The translations under genes were made by a program, and so were the position numbers. Shown here piece after piece: positions 35,501 through 44,717 of a stretch of 64,000 bases of DNA. The stretch's first letter is position 1. Each line of letters starts with the position of its first letter. The DNA is from CAYVBE01 sp964572825 (lineage in GTDB: Bacteria; Planctomycetota; Brocadiia; SM23-32): the NCBI GenBank assembly GCA_964572825.1, contig CAZNGS010000015.1, forward strand, positions 1-64,000. The letters run 5' to 3'. The notes beneath the pieces are model-generated. The model saw only the letters and a list, made by a program, of their open reading frames with translations. It had not been told where the DNA came from and did no database searches.

Positions 35501-35578
35501 ACCCCACCCGGCGAGGCATACAAGAAAAAGCCCAGCGGCCTGATGGTGCCGCCGAAACTCTGGCTTTTGAAGACGTGA
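32546..35578 (+). CDS. GH106-like glycoside hydrolase (alpha-L-rhamnosidase-related)
   Basis: A 1010-residue enzyme without a signal peptide. The opening SWNTELTEERLTEQLEQF, then GGLFPHARPGLTTAYLSDRWF and LEMHIYDEFTCPGGEAGG, is the plan of the large GH106-related group: a barrel with LGxExxxYDE, a later TGHLIESWPSP, ALAESCGGAGY and a beta-galactosidase-like trimerisation/glutamine-amidotransferase-type domain (VIVPGSMQTIRPETLDLLRA). C-terminal beta-sandwich domains (about residues 700-1000) carry a jelly-roll carbohydrate-binding look. Candidate carboxylates are D/E in YDEF and E in AESCGG. Rhamnosidase specificity is inferred. It follows the broken dehydratase by 58 bp. Confidence 0.7.
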   Translation: MDRLKELFEDPPRRYRTMPQWSWNTELTEERLTEQLEQFADQQVGGLFPHARPGLTTAYLSDRWFELWAHACREARRLGLEMHIYDEFTCPGGEAGGHVVAEHPHLVQQTLAVKTVRHPADVPNGAIAYVCETEEGGPPRRLEDADVAREAARERPVYAVRLHTPSVSVEGAGLPGPDLTKRQTTDAFLACTHDRYAEWGRDWFGDTTRLVFCDEPQLLGSGGVPFSAHLERQFRLEHGYELRDRIVDLYFTMEGSSEVRHDYWQTVSRLFNQNFMRPIHDWCAEHGLEFTGHLIESWPSPRRSPDDMASLRWMQAPGVDLLGFQFEPSTPEENKSYLLILKELSSVVNQLGRTWALAESCGGAGYGAAFDVFKPLEDYLLALGVNVMDPHLAHVSLAGRRKYDWPHTISDHSPWWPYYHLQAQHVNRANAVLAQGREHNRVLLLHPVTTGWMHWRPGRGRRDTRDRELTEVAESQLETVLALYSAQVDFDLGDEFIMEEFGDVEDDRLVVGERSYKLVIVPGSMQTIRPETLDLLRAYMQGGGAAMVVGDGPERLNARLSDAPSALQNEFPGQWRSLQSVRQLVEAVRAEVPPRLSRPDGESLPRSLCWRRAVTDEGQTLLYLCNPWPEPIITEVRVEGGSVVEFDTASAGTRVLDVHQDGDHVVLSLDLHPRGHALWVVTDENLIPAEPASEPRRTSVDVHPAGIERLSPNALYLDYCDLEADGRRLEDVNTVVADDANWRMQGFEDSVTGSKQFKRNNIDRPIPPDSDLTVRYHFVVDEEVAGQPGLRLGVERLYLYEAELNGQPIDQCAAERWFDPEARAVPVESLVRPGENVLTLRAEPFHVLCEIMPVYLLGEFSLEPTERGFRAVAPRELEHGDWTRQGMPFYHRKVRYRYGFQADAPCDGLDLELGDWAGAVADVSLDGESAGVILHPPYSLRMDRSISAGRHELAVDVVGNMRNFMGPHFVDGLPGIWSYRPAPAHTPPGEAYKKKPSGLMVPPKLWLLKT

Positions 35579-35612
35579 AACTGTGGACGCTCGACGCTGA
35601 GGAGGAATGCCC

Positions 35613-37019
35613 ATGTTCAGGACGCTTGTGTTCGTGTTGAGTATCTTCGCAATCGCCGTGCCGGTGGGGGCAGAGGACTGGTATCAGTGGCGCGGTCCGG
35701 ACCAGGACGGCATAACCGAGATCCAGAACCTGCCCGTCGAGTGGGGGAACGAAAAGAACATAGACTGGAAAACCCCCCTGCCCGGCCCCGGCTCCTCGCA
35801 ACCGGTGGTGTGGGGCAAGAAGGTCTTCGTCACCTCCTGGAGCGGCTACAACCCGCGCGCAAGCCGAAGCAAGGAGGAGTGGGCAGAACATCCCGTGGAC
35901 GAGACCCTGCGCTACCACGTGACCTGCCTCGACGCCGGCTCCGGGGAGGTGCTGTGGTCGAAGGAGCTGAAGTCCATGAACTCCTTTACCCAGCAGGCCA
36001 AGAACGTCAAGAACCACGGTCTGGCGACCCACACGGCCGTGGCACAGGGGAATCGTCTCTACGCCAGCTTCGGCCCCGGCGGGCTGTTCGCCTTCGACCA
36101 TGAGGGAAACGAGGTCTGGCGGACCAGCATAGGGGAGAAATTTGCCGGCTGGGGCAGCGCGGCCTCACCCATCCTGCACGGCGACAGGCTCTTCGTCAAC
36201 GCCAGCGTCGAGTCCGGCGCGCTGCTGGCCATTGACAAGAACACCGGCAAAGACATCTGGCGGCAGGACGCCAATATGAGCTTCGAGGACGAGCAGAAGG
36301 CCTGGTACAACCGGGCCTGGTCTACGCCGCTGGTCTTCCAGGTGGACGGCAAGACCCGGCTGGCCATGCTGGTGGTCGGCCAGCACATGAACGTTTACGA
36401 CCCGGAGACCGGCGATGTCCTCTGGCGCCAACCGCGCGTCAGCGGCGGCTACGCCTGCAATACCCCCATCTACGACCCGGAGAAGCAGATTCTCTACTGC
36501 TTCGCCGGCGGCTCTCACGGCACCACCACCGCTTCGGCCATCAAGGCGGGCGATGACGTGGAGGACCGCCTGATCTGGCAGCACGAGGAGCGCGGCGCCG
36601 CGCTCATCCCGCCGGTGCTGTACCACGGTCGGCTGTATTACGGCGCCTATGGCGGCATGCGACCCAGGACGGCCCGATGCATCGGCTGTCTGGAACCGGA
36701 GACCGGTGAGGCCATCTTCGAAGTCACCCCCGAGGAGTTGCACGAGTGCCGCGGCGTCTATGCCACCACTTTCGCCGGCGACGACAAGGTCTACATCCAG
36801 ACGCGGAAGAAAGGCACCTGGGTCCTGGATGCGACCACGCCGGAATTCAAAGTGCTGTCGGTGAACATCCTGGACGCCGAAAAGAGCCCCATGCCCCTGG
36901 CTCTGGACCGGCAGAACCCGGACGCCAACGTGTTCAACGTCTGCCCCGTGCCGCTGTCGGACGGGCGCCTGATACTCCGCAGCTACTGGGGCGTGCACTG
37001 CATCGAAGCGGGGAATTAA
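35613..37019 (+). CDS. Exported PQQ-like beta-propeller protein, copy 1
   Basis: A 468-residue exported propeller with signal peptide (FRTLVFVLSIFAIAVPVGAED). It opens with WYQWRGPDQDG and NIDWKTPLPGPGSSQPVVWG, then repeats the propeller tryptophan-docking pattern (LDAGSGEVLWSK, IDKNTGKDIWRQ, YDPETGDVLWR). It lacks the residues binding PQQ and Ca in alcohol dehydrogenases, so it is most likely a non-enzymatic scaffold, as is common in planctomycete-like genomes. ATG 35613 is used because AGGAGG is seven bases upstream; ATG 35607 is too close to it. Two further copies lie at 62155 and 62814. Confidence 0.82.
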   Translation: MFRTLVFVLSIFAIAVPVGAEDWYQWRGPDQDGITEIQNLPVEWGNEKNIDWKTPLPGPGSSQPVVWGKKVFVTSWSGYNPRASRSKEEWAEHPVDETLRYHVTCLDAGSGEVLWSKELKSMNSFTQQAKNVKNHGLATHTAVAQGNRLYASFGPGGLFAFDHEGNEVWRTSIGEKFAGWGSAASPILHGDRLFVNASVESGALLAIDKNTGKDIWRQDANMSFEDEQKAWYNRAWSTPLVFQVDGKTRLAMLVVGQHMNVYDPETGDVLWRQPRVSGGYACNTPIYDPEKQILYCFAGGSHGTTTASAIKAGDDVEDRLIWQHEERGAALIPPVLYHGRLYYGAYGGMRPRTARCIGCLEPETGEAIFEVTPEELHECRGVYATTFAGDDKVYIQTRKKGTWVLDATTPEFKVLSVNILDAEKSPMPLALDRQNPDANVFNVCPVPLSDGRLILRSYWGVHCIEAGN

Positions 37020-37075
37020 CGTCAGCACCAGGCCCCCCAAAGCTTAGTTCCATCCCGTAATCGAAGAGGTGTGCC

Positions 37076-39142
37076 GTGATCCAGATAGACGACATCGTGA
37101 AACCCCTGAAAGAGGGCGTCGTGCCGTTCAGATTTACCATCGGCGGTGAACCGGCGGAACTGGTTTTTCAGCACAGCCGGCAGAAGCGCCGCGCCGAGGG
37201 TGTGGACTATGTCTACGCCGTCGAGGGGCACCCTCTGACGGTCGTCCTGGAGACCCGCCGGGTCGAAGCGCACGACATGCTGACCTACCGGTGGCGTCTG
37301 CTGGCGGAAAAGAGCATACAGGAACGCATCAGCCGGGTCCGTATCATGGACCTCTCCGTCCCGGGTGCCACAACATTGCGCGGGTGGAACGGCGGCTGCG
37401 TCTACAATACCGAAACGGGTGAGAACGAGGCCAAAAACTACTTCCCGCCCAGGGAGTTCCGCATCTGGGACAGGGACCTGGCTGCGGAAGGCGAGGTCGA
37501 GTTCGAGGACCTGCTGGGGCGCTCTTCGGTGGTGCTGTTGCCGGTCTGGTTCCTCTACAACGAGGGCGGCGGCATGTGGTTCGGCCCCGAATGGTCGGGC
37601 ACCTGGCGGATGTCCACCGGCAGGTCCGACGACGGCGCGTGGGCGTGGATCGAATTGCCCTGCCTGGACTTCGAGATGATGCAGGGCGAAGAGGTGCAAC
37701 TGCCACCCGTTTCCCTGGGCACCTACCGGGGCAGCGTGCAGGACGGCTGCGTCAAACTGCGCCGCACCATCCACGACGAGTTCATGCCCACCATCGACGG
37801 CGAGAAACCTCTGCCGCCCGTGCTGTGTCACGCCATCGGTGGGAGTTGCCCCGAGTTCGACGCCGAAGGCATCGCCCGGGAGATGAACCTGTGCCATTCG
37901 CTCGGCATCGAACAGTTCGTCTGGGCCTCGCCGTGGTACAGACCACCCACGGGCAGCAAAACGCCGTTCTCGCTGGAAGAGCTTCAGGAGATGTTCCCCG
38001 GCACAGAGAGCGTCGAGGGCTACGAGATACGCGCCTGGTGGGAGCAGTGCGGTCTTTTCGAGCCCTACGAAGACCGCTTTCCCGGCGGGCTGAAGGCGTT
38101 CTCCGAGCGCATGGAAGAGCTGGGCATCATCCTGGGCTTGTGGTACGACCCGCGGATCAACGTGCTGACCGAGCCGCACGAGCGGCTGCGCGACTGCCTG
38201 GTGCCCTATAAGTGCATCGACCCGAACGACAGGGCCTGGAACATGGGCCTGATCGACATGAGCACGGCTGGCGGCCGGGAGCTGATGTTCGAGCTGCTGG
38301 AACGTTTCGTGGTCGAATTCGGCGCCCGCTACCTCTGGCACGACCTGAACGTGCATCCCCGCCGCCGCTACTGGGACCACGTGGAGCAGGAGGGCCGCCG
38401 CGGCCTGAAGGAGCTTCGTCACTACGTCGCCCAGAGCGAACTCTACGCGGAATTCCTGGAACAATACCCCGACGTCTGGATCGAATGGTGCGGGGGCGGC
38501 GGCTCGATGCTGAACCTTGGCGTCTTCCGGCACGCGCACACCCTGCACATCGCCGATTGCTGCGGCATCTGGGACGCGGAGAAACCCAACTCCGACCACT
38601 GGCGCATCTACCGCACGTCGCTGAACTGGATACTGCCCGCCACCTACATCAACAACCACTTCGGCCCGGCGGGCGGCATGTACGAGCACCACGACCGAAT
38701 GGGCCTGGAGGTATGGCTCTCCCAGATGGGCAGCGCCCTGAACCTGCACCGCACCATCTCCAAATGGAGCGTGGAGGATCGTGCGGACGCCGCGCGGGCC
38801 ATCAGCGTGTTCAAGAACATACGCCACTACCTGAACAAAGACTTCTGGAGCTTGTTCCCGCCGGCACAGGATCGGGAGAGCTGGGACGGCTGGCAGTTCC
38901 ACGACCCGGACACGGGAACGGGGATCCTTGTGTTCTTCAAGCGACGCGACTGCGAGGTGGACGAGCGCACCGTTGACCTGCGCTGGCCCGACGATCTGTC
39001 GGATTACTCTTTCGGCACGGTGATGGGCGAGGCCGACGTGGAAGCGCGGGGCGACCGCACGGTAAAGGTCACCATGCGGAGCAAAGCCGCCCTTGTCCGC
39101 TATGACCGCGGCCGAGGCCCGGCATCCGAACGCAGGAACTAA
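37076..39142 (+). CDS. GH36/GH27-like alpha-galactosidase-type glycoside hydrolase
   Basis: A 688-residue clan GH-D enzyme. An N-terminal beta-supersandwich (about 1-260) precedes the barrel with WASPWYRPP, LGLWYDPRIN, FGARYLWHDLNVHP, where D423 is the likely nucleophile, and IADCCGIWDAEKPNSDH, where D500 or a nearby Asp is the acid/base candidate. Family members cleave alpha-galactosides, alpha-N-acetylgalactosaminides or related sugars. No signal peptide is seen. The start is GTG 37076 with GAAGAGGT upstream. A GxGxxG-like flexible stretch and C-terminal jelly-roll complete the chain. Sugar specificity cannot be read from sequence. Confidence 0.72.
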   Translation: MIQIDDIVKPLKEGVVPFRFTIGGEPAELVFQHSRQKRRAEGVDYVYAVEGHPLTVVLETRRVEAHDMLTYRWRLLAEKSIQERISRVRIMDLSVPGATTLRGWNGGCVYNTETGENEAKNYFPPREFRIWDRDLAAEGEVEFEDLLGRSSVVLLPVWFLYNEGGGMWFGPEWSGTWRMSTGRSDDGAWAWIELPCLDFEMMQGEEVQLPPVSLGTYRGSVQDGCVKLRRTIHDEFMPTIDGEKPLPPVLCHAIGGSCPEFDAEGIAREMNLCHSLGIEQFVWASPWYRPPTGSKTPFSLEELQEMFPGTESVEGYEIRAWWEQCGLFEPYEDRFPGGLKAFSERMEELGIILGLWYDPRINVLTEPHERLRDCLVPYKCIDPNDRAWNMGLIDMSTAGGRELMFELLERFVVEFGARYLWHDLNVHPRRRYWDHVEQEGRRGLKELRHYVAQSELYAEFLEQYPDVWIEWCGGGGSMLNLGVFRHAHTLHIADCCGIWDAEKPNSDHWRIYRTSLNWILPATYINNHFGPAGGMYEHHDRMGLEVWLSQMGSALNLHRTISKWSVEDRADAARAISVFKNIRHYLNKDFWSLFPPAQDRESWDGWQFHDPDTGTGILVFFKRRDCEVDERTVDLRWPDDLSDYSFGTVMGEADVEARGDRTVKVTMRSKAALVRYDRGRGPASERRN

Positions 39143-39176
39143 CCCACGCGCGAAAGGACGCAGGAAGGCCGCATTT

Positions 39177-41054
39177 ATGAAAAAGTCGGGTGCACCGAAC
39201 AGGCAGGCCGAGCGGGCAGCACTGACGCGCCGCGGTTTTATTCGCGCGGGTCTGGCCGTCGGAGCGTCCGGGTTGATGCTGACGACCGGGCCGGTAGTCG
39301 CCGAGCGCCGGCCGGCGTATTTCCTGGAAGCCGAGCACTTCCAGAAGCACGGCGGCTGGATCGTCGATCCGCAGTTCGTCGACGAGATGGGCTCGCCGTA
39401 TCTGCTGGCCCACGGCCTCGGCCGCCCGGTCGATGATGCCATCACCACTCTACGCAACGTTCGGCCCGGACGATACCGCCTCTGGGTGCGCACGCGCGAC
39501 TGGACCCAAGAAACCGGCGAGTCGGCTGGACGCTTCCGGGTGCTGGCTGATGGAAAGCCGGTGGAGCCTGTCTTCGGCACCGGGTCCGGCGACTGGGGCT
39601 GGCAGGACGGCGGAGTGGTGGACCTGCGCGACAAGGTCGAACTGGCGCTACACGATCTTGCTGGATTCGATGCGCGCTGTGACTGCCTCTGGCTCAGCCC
39701 CGACCTCCAGGCGCGTCCGCCCGAGAAGGACGACGAGATGCCCGTGTTCCGGCTCGCCCAGGCCGCTCTGAGTGGTGAACCAATTGACGGTGGCAGCTAT
39801 GACCTGATCGTCATCGGCGCGGGCGTGGCCGGTATATGCGCGGCCGTCGGCGCGGCGCGCCTTGGGCTGCGTGTGGCGCTGGTGGAATGCCGCGAGGTGC
39901 TCGGCGGCAACAACTCCTCCCGCGTGCGTGTCCACATCAGCGCAAAGACGAACATGGAGCCCTGGCCGAACCTGGGCAACCTGGTCGGCGAGATGAGCGC
40001 CGCCAGGCGCCTGGCCCGGCCGTGGATGACGGAGAAGTTCATGGAGGGCGACCGCCAGAAGGCCGAACTGGTCGCCGCCGAGAACAACCTGACCGTGCTG
40101 AGCGGCCATCACCTGCTGGACGTGGAGAAATCCGATGATATAATCGCCTCGGTCACGGTCATGGACCTGTCAAGGGGCCGACCGGTCCGCCTGAGCGCGG
40201 CGCTGTTCTGCGATGCGACGGGCGACGGCGACCTGGCCTACGCCGCGGGGTGCGAGTATCACATCGGCCGCGAGAGCCGCGAGACCTACAACGAACTCCG
40301 CGCCCCCGAGCAGGACGACGTGCAGGTGCTGGGCGCCACCCTGCACTGGTTCTCGGAAGAGGAAGAGGACGTCTTCGAGTTCCCCGAGACGCCCTGGGCC
40401 CTGCCGATCAACGACACCACCGCCTGGCCGACGACGAAGAGCGCGTGGAATTGGGAGGCCGGCTACTGGCTGAATCAGGCAATGCATGGCGAGCGGACGC
40501 GCGACCTGCTGCTGCGGTCAATCTTCGGCAACTGGTCGTTCCTCAAACACGACCCCGGCCGGCGCAAAAACTTCCGAAAATACGCCCTGCAGTGGTGCAG
40601 CTACAACCTGGGCCGACGCGAGTCGCGCCGCATCATGGGCGACGTCGTCCTCACACAGAACGGCATCCCTTCGACCGGGGACAAATATCCCGACGCCGCC
40701 GTGCCCTGCACATGGGGCATCGACGTGCACGTGCCGCGGGACAAACACGTCCAGCACCTCGGCAAGCGGGCCTTCAAGTCGCGGGCTCTGCACAACGAGC
40801 GCGGCCAGACCAGGGCCGTCATGCCGTACCGCAGCCTCTACGCGCGCGACGTCAGTAACTGCTTCCTGGCCGGCCGGTGCGCCTCGATGTCGCACCTGGC
40901 CCATGCCATGTTCCGCTGCCAGGGCACGACCGGCATGATGGGCGAGACGGTAGCCATGGCCGCCGTGGTGGCCTCGGAGGCGGACTGCGCGCCGCGGGCC
41001 GTGTACGAGAACCACCTGGATGAGTTAAAGAAGCTACTGGACAGAGGATTCTGA
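39177..41054 (+). CDS. Tat-exported FAD-dependent oxidoreductase with N-terminal carbohydrate-binding-like domain
   Basis: A 625-residue protein. The twin-arginine signal LTRRGFIRAGLAVGAS (about residues 16-31) points to export of a folded cofactor-bearing enzyme. A ~150-residue beta domain follows (YFLEAEHFQKHGGW, GSPYLLAHGLGRPV, YRLWVRTRDW), as in the xanthan-lyase-annotated FAD oxidoreductases of Bacteroidetes and Planctomycetes. The FAD fold then begins with DLIVIGAGVAGICAA, VECREVLGGNNSSRVRV, and CDATGDGDLAYAAG. ATG 39177 is used because CAGGAAGG lies upstream; the ORF extends back to 39093. Likely oxidises or isomerises an oligosaccharide outside the cytoplasmic membrane. Confidence 0.85.
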   Translation: MKKSGAPNRQAERAALTRRGFIRAGLAVGASGLMLTTGPVVAERRPAYFLEAEHFQKHGGWIVDPQFVDEMGSPYLLAHGLGRPVDDAITTLRNVRPGRYRLWVRTRDWTQETGESAGRFRVLADGKPVEPVFGTGSGDWGWQDGGVVDLRDKVELALHDLAGFDARCDCLWLSPDLQARPPEKDDEMPVFRLAQAALSGEPIDGGSYDLIVIGAGVAGICAAVGAARLGLRVALVECREVLGGNNSSRVRVHISAKTNMEPWPNLGNLVGEMSAARRLARPWMTEKFMEGDRQKAELVAAENNLTVLSGHHLLDVEKSDDIIASVTVMDLSRGRPVRLSAALFCDATGDGDLAYAAGCEYHIGRESRETYNELRAPEQDDVQVLGATLHWFSEEEEDVFEFPETPWALPINDTTAWPTTKSAWNWEAGYWLNQAMHGERTRDLLLRSIFGNWSFLKHDPGRRKNFRKYALQWCSYNLGRRESRRIMGDVVLTQNGIPSTGDKYPDAAVPCTWGIDVHVPRDKHVQHLGKRAFKSRALHNERGQTRAVMPYRSLYARDVSNCFLAGRCASMSHLAHAMFRCQGTTGMMGETVAMAAVVASEADCAPRAVYENHLDELKKLLDRGF

Positions 41055-41080
41055 GTCACCTGGAGAGGAAGAGAGCTGGA

Positions 41081-42310
41081 ATGCAATGCGTAGAAGAAGA
41101 CGCGCGCCGGACTCCCGTGGTGGGTGATGTTGACGTGCTGGTGGCAGGCGGCGGCATCGCCGGGGTGGCGGCGGCCGTCTGCGCGGCGCGACAGGGCGCG
41201 GAGGTGCTTCTCGTCGAGAGGTACGGCTACCTGGGCGGGGTCACCGTGGGATGGCCCGTGCCCGTCCTGGTGCAATATGGCCGGCCGGATGAGTATTTCG
41301 TTCAGGGCTTCGGGCGGGAGCTGATTGACCGGCTGGACGAGCTGGGCGGGTGGATCGGCCCGGATGAGCCCGAGTCGCGCGGCGACGGGCTGCTGGACAC
41401 CGAGTTGCTGCGCCTGGTGCTGGCCGAGAAGTGCCGGGAGGCCGGCGTGGAGGTGCTGCTGCATAGCTGGATCGTGGATGCCGTCACGGAGGACGGCGCG
41501 GTGCGCGGTGTCATCGTGGAGAACAAGAGCGGGCGGCAGGCGTTGAAGGCCGACGTGGTGGTGGACGCCACCGGGGACGCCGACGTCGCCGCGCTGGCCG
41601 GCGCCGCCATGCTGGCAGACGAGGCCCCGGAAGCGGTGGACGAGCCCACCGGGAGGGCGATTGGCAGGTGCTCCTTCCGTGCGGACCCGGAGGGCGTGGA
41701 TACGGAACGCTTCGAGCGGTTCAAGGAGGAAGAGCCGGAGCGCTACAAGGAGCTGATGGAGCAGGTGGTGGCCGCCGGCGGCGTGAAGGAGCTGGGCGGC
41801 GCGGCCATCAGCTTCCGGGGCGATGCCGTGAACGCATGGGACCTGACCCGTATGGAGATGGAGGGTTCCCGGCAGGCGCTCGTGACGCTAGAGTTCTTCC
41901 GACAGAACGTTCCCGGCTGGGAGAACGCGACAATCGGCCGGCTGGCTGACCAGTTCGGCGTGCGTCTTGGACGCCGCGTGGCAGGGCTCGAGACGCTCAC
42001 CGCGGAGCACGTGCGGGCCAATCGCCGCAGCGACCGGGATATCGCCCTGTTCGCCGCCGGAGACGGCAAAGCGGGCATTCCCTACGGCTGCCTCGTGCCG
42101 CGGTCCGTGGACGGACTCATCATCGGCAGCCGCTCCATTTCGGTGGGAAAAGGCGTTTTCGGCAGCATTCGCCTCATAGGGACCGCCTGGGCACTGGGCG
42201 AGGCCGCCGGCACGGCCGCCGCCCTGGCGCAGGCGGAAGGAGTAGAGCCCCGATACCTCGACGTAGCCCGGCTTCGCGGCGCCCTCAGAGAACAGGGCGC
42301 ACTCGTATGA
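41081..42310 (+). CDS. FAD-dependent oxidoreductase (second, cytoplasmic)
   Basis: A 409-residue flavoprotein of the same FAD_oxidored superfamily as its upstream neighbour but without any export signal or carbohydrate-binding domain. The dinucleotide fold reads DVLVAGGGIAGVAAAVCAARQG with VERYGYLGGVTVG; VVDATGDADVAALAG is the second signature; and GLIIGSRSISVGKGVFGSIR and GTAWALGEAAGTAAALA close the FAD domain. Start ATG follows GGAGAGGAAGAG. Paired exported and cytoplasmic flavoproteins in tandem suggest two oxidation steps on the same pathway. The substrate is unknown. Confidence 0.87.
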   Translation: MQCVEEDARRTPVVGDVDVLVAGGGIAGVAAAVCAARQGAEVLLVERYGYLGGVTVGWPVPVLVQYGRPDEYFVQGFGRELIDRLDELGGWIGPDEPESRGDGLLDTELLRLVLAEKCREAGVEVLLHSWIVDAVTEDGAVRGVIVENKSGRQALKADVVVDATGDADVAALAGAAMLADEAPEAVDEPTGRAIGRCSFRADPEGVDTERFERFKEEEPERYKELMEQVVAAGGVKELGGAAISFRGDAVNAWDLTRMEMEGSRQALVTLEFFRQNVPGWENATIGRLADQFGVRLGRRVAGLETLTAEHVRANRRSDRDIALFAAGDGKAGIPYGCLVPRSVDGLIIGSRSISVGKGVFGSIRLIGTAWALGEAAGTAAALAQAEGVEPRYLDVARLRGALREQGALV

Positions 42311-42332
42311 ACGCAGTCAGAGGAGATAGAAG

Positions 42333-44714
42333 GTGAAGATTATGCGTCGTGTTGTCTGCGTGGTTCTGTTGGCGGTTGTCTGGCCGTGTCTTGCCCACGC
42401 CGCGCGACCCGTGGGACTGGTGGTAGAGCCGCCGACGCTGGAATGCGCCGGGTTCCACTGGCGCATCACCAGCGATGGCAACTCGAACGCTACCGCCACC
42501 ATCGAATTCCGCAAGGCCGGCGAGACCGAGTGGCGCCACGGACTGGACTTCATGCGCATGGGGGCCGACGGGCACGAGTTTGTCGCCGGCAGCCTTTTCG
42601 ATCTGCAGCCCGGCACGGACTACGAGGCACGCGTCACGCTGGTGGACGAAGACGGCGTGGATGGAGAAGCGACGCGCACCGTCCAGTTCACCACGCGCGC
42701 GCAGCCGCAGATGCCCGAGGACGGCACCACCTACCACATCTACCCGGAAGACTTCTCCGGCCAGAAGGAGCAGCCGCTGCTGGCGCCGGAGGGCGACTGG
42801 CAAGATGTGATCGCCGACGAGAACGCCCCGGTTAAGCCGGGCGACATAATCCTGGCCCACGCCGGCACCTACACGGTCGACTACGCCGAGGGCGGGACCG
42901 TGCCGCTGGACGAGCTGGTCAGCGCCCCGAAGCCCGAGATGCCCGAGGGCGGCACCACCTGGCATGTCTATCCCCCGCGCTACAAGGGCGAGAAGCAGCA
43001 GCCGACCTTCACGAAGCGCTGGGCCTATGCGCTCATGCGTGGCAGGTATGACCAGCTCAAGCCGGGCGACACCATCCTGGTGCACGCCGGCACCTACAAG
43101 GTCAACAAGTACGACTATCGCGATCCCATCTTCTCCGCACCCCGCTGGGGAAGCTGGCGCATCTGGATGGGCGGCCAGCCCGGCAAGCCGATTTGCGTGA
43201 AGGCTGCCGGCGACGGACCGGCCATCTTCGACGGCAACGGCAGCTACCTGCTGTTCGAGACCATCGGCTCGCAGAATCTCTGGGTCGACGGGCTCACCTT
43301 CCGTAACACCGAGTGCGCCATCATGGCCGGGCAGAAGCCCTACGGAAGCTGCGAGAACCTGTGGGTGACGAACTGTACGTTCGAGGACGTGCGCATGCCG
43401 CTCTTCTGCGAGACGGAGATAGAGGGTCTGCACCTCTCGGGCAACAAGGGTCTGGAGGCCATCCACACCGGCCCGACCGAGGACGTGTTCGGCACCTGGC
43501 GCTTCCGCCTTAGGGGCACGGCCGAGAAGCCCATCGTCTTCAAGGCCGCCGGGGACGGCGAGGTCACGTTCGTGGGCCAGAACCACTACGCGGCCTTCGA
43601 CGTGGTCGAGGCGGCGCACCTGTGGTTCGACGGCATCCGCATCCAGGAGACCGAAGCGGCCTTCCTGGCCGGCTATCAGCCCTTCCAGAGCACCACGGGC
43701 CTGATCGTCACCAATTGTCACCTGGAGAAGGTGCGCAACGGCATCTACGACGACGAGTCCCGCGGCAGCGAGGGCTACTACATTGCCGACAACTTCTTCA
43801 AGGGCCTGACCACCGGCGGCATGAACGACCACCGCTCGCCCTTCGGCATCTTCATTGCCGGCAAGGGCCACGTGGTGGAGCACAACCATCTGGAGTGGTT
43901 CCAGGATTGTATCAGTACCGGCTGGGATCGATTCCTTGACTACGAATCCGGCGACTATATCGCCTCGATGGACATCTCGAACAACGTGCTGCTGCAGGGA
44001 ATGGACGACTTCATCGAGATGGATAACGGCATGTTCAACATCCGCGCCGTGCGCAACCTGGTGATGAACACCGGCCCGCCGGCGCTCTCCATGCAGGGCG
44101 GACCGGGCGGACCCTACTACTGGGTGCGTAATATCGCCGTGAAGCGAAACAAAAGTGCCTTCAAGATGTCGCGGAACATGATCGCGTTGCACAATATCCT
44201 TACGTCACCCAACGCCGGTCACAACAAGTATGCCGACGACCTGCACTATTACAACAACGTCTTCCTGCCGTTCCCCGAACAGTTCCGCGAGCGTGACCAC
44301 GGCAACGCGCTGCTCATTCACTTGAGATCCCTGCCGCCGCGCAACAGCAGCGATTACAACGCCTATAACATGCTCCGCGATATCTTTGCCGAGAAGCCCG
44401 TCGGCGTGGGGCGGCGGGACCGTTGGGCCACGCTGGAGGAGTTTGCCGGGGCCACGGGGTTTGCCCGGCACAGCACCATCATGGACAAGGCCTACGAGAT
44501 GTATCGCAAGGCCCCCGAGCCGGAGCGCGGCAAGCTCTATGTGCCCGGCGATTACGACTTCCGCCTTGAGGAGGGTGCGCCTGTCATCGACAGGGCGAAA
44601 CCGCTGCCGAACATCAACGGCGACTTCCACGGCGACGGGCCCGACATGGGCGCTATCGAGTTCGGCGACGATCCCCCCCACTACGGACCGCGAATCAATA
44701 GAAGAAAGGAATAG
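42333..44714 (+). CDS. Secreted parallel beta-helix protein, two-module form (family copy C)
   Basis: A 793-residue exported protein, signal peptide about 1-25 (RRVVCVVLLAVVWPCLAHA). The Fn3-like domain opens with PPTLECAGFHW (about 33) and GSLFDLQPGTDYEARVTL. Two successive units with HIYPEDFSGQ and HVYPPRYKGEK lead into two AAGDG modules (about 291 and 406). The tail holds LPNINGDFHGDGPDMG and ends PHYGPR. It is the closest relative of the gene at 54532, sharing architecture, length and motif variants (ECAGFHW/HCAGFHW). The GTG 42333 start could be replaced by ATG 42342. Three bases separate it from the next gene. Confidence 0.8.
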   Translation: MKIMRRVVCVVLLAVVWPCLAHAARPVGLVVEPPTLECAGFHWRITSDGNSNATATIEFRKAGETEWRHGLDFMRMGADGHEFVAGSLFDLQPGTDYEARVTLVDEDGVDGEATRTVQFTTRAQPQMPEDGTTYHIYPEDFSGQKEQPLLAPEGDWQDVIADENAPVKPGDIILAHAGTYTVDYAEGGTVPLDELVSAPKPEMPEGGTTWHVYPPRYKGEKQQPTFTKRWAYALMRGRYDQLKPGDTILVHAGTYKVNKYDYRDPIFSAPRWGSWRIWMGGQPGKPICVKAAGDGPAIFDGNGSYLLFETIGSQNLWVDGLTFRNTECAIMAGQKPYGSCENLWVTNCTFEDVRMPLFCETEIEGLHLSGNKGLEAIHTGPTEDVFGTWRFRLRGTAEKPIVFKAAGDGEVTFVGQNHYAAFDVVEAAHLWFDGIRIQETEAAFLAGYQPFQSTTGLIVTNCHLEKVRNGIYDDESRGSEGYYIADNFFKGLTTGGMNDHRSPFGIFIAGKGHVVEHNHLEWFQDCISTGWDRFLDYESGDYIASMDISNNVLLQGMDDFIEMDNGMFNIRAVRNLVMNTGPPALSMQGGPGGPYYWVRNIAVKRNKSAFKMSRNMIALHNILTSPNAGHNKYADDLHYYNNVFLPFPEQFRERDHGNALLIHLRSLPPRNSSDYNAYNMLRDIFAEKPVGVGRRDRWATLEEFAGATGFARHSTIMDKAYEMYRKAPEPERGKLYVPGDYDFRLEEGAPVIDRAKPLPNINGDFHGDGPDMGAIEFGDDPPHYGPRINRRKE

Positions 44715-44717
44715 AAG

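Noticed and set aside
37022..39634. 870-codon minus-strand open frame opposite the GH36-like gene
   Set aside because: No motifs; the + strand frame carries the glycosidase motifs.
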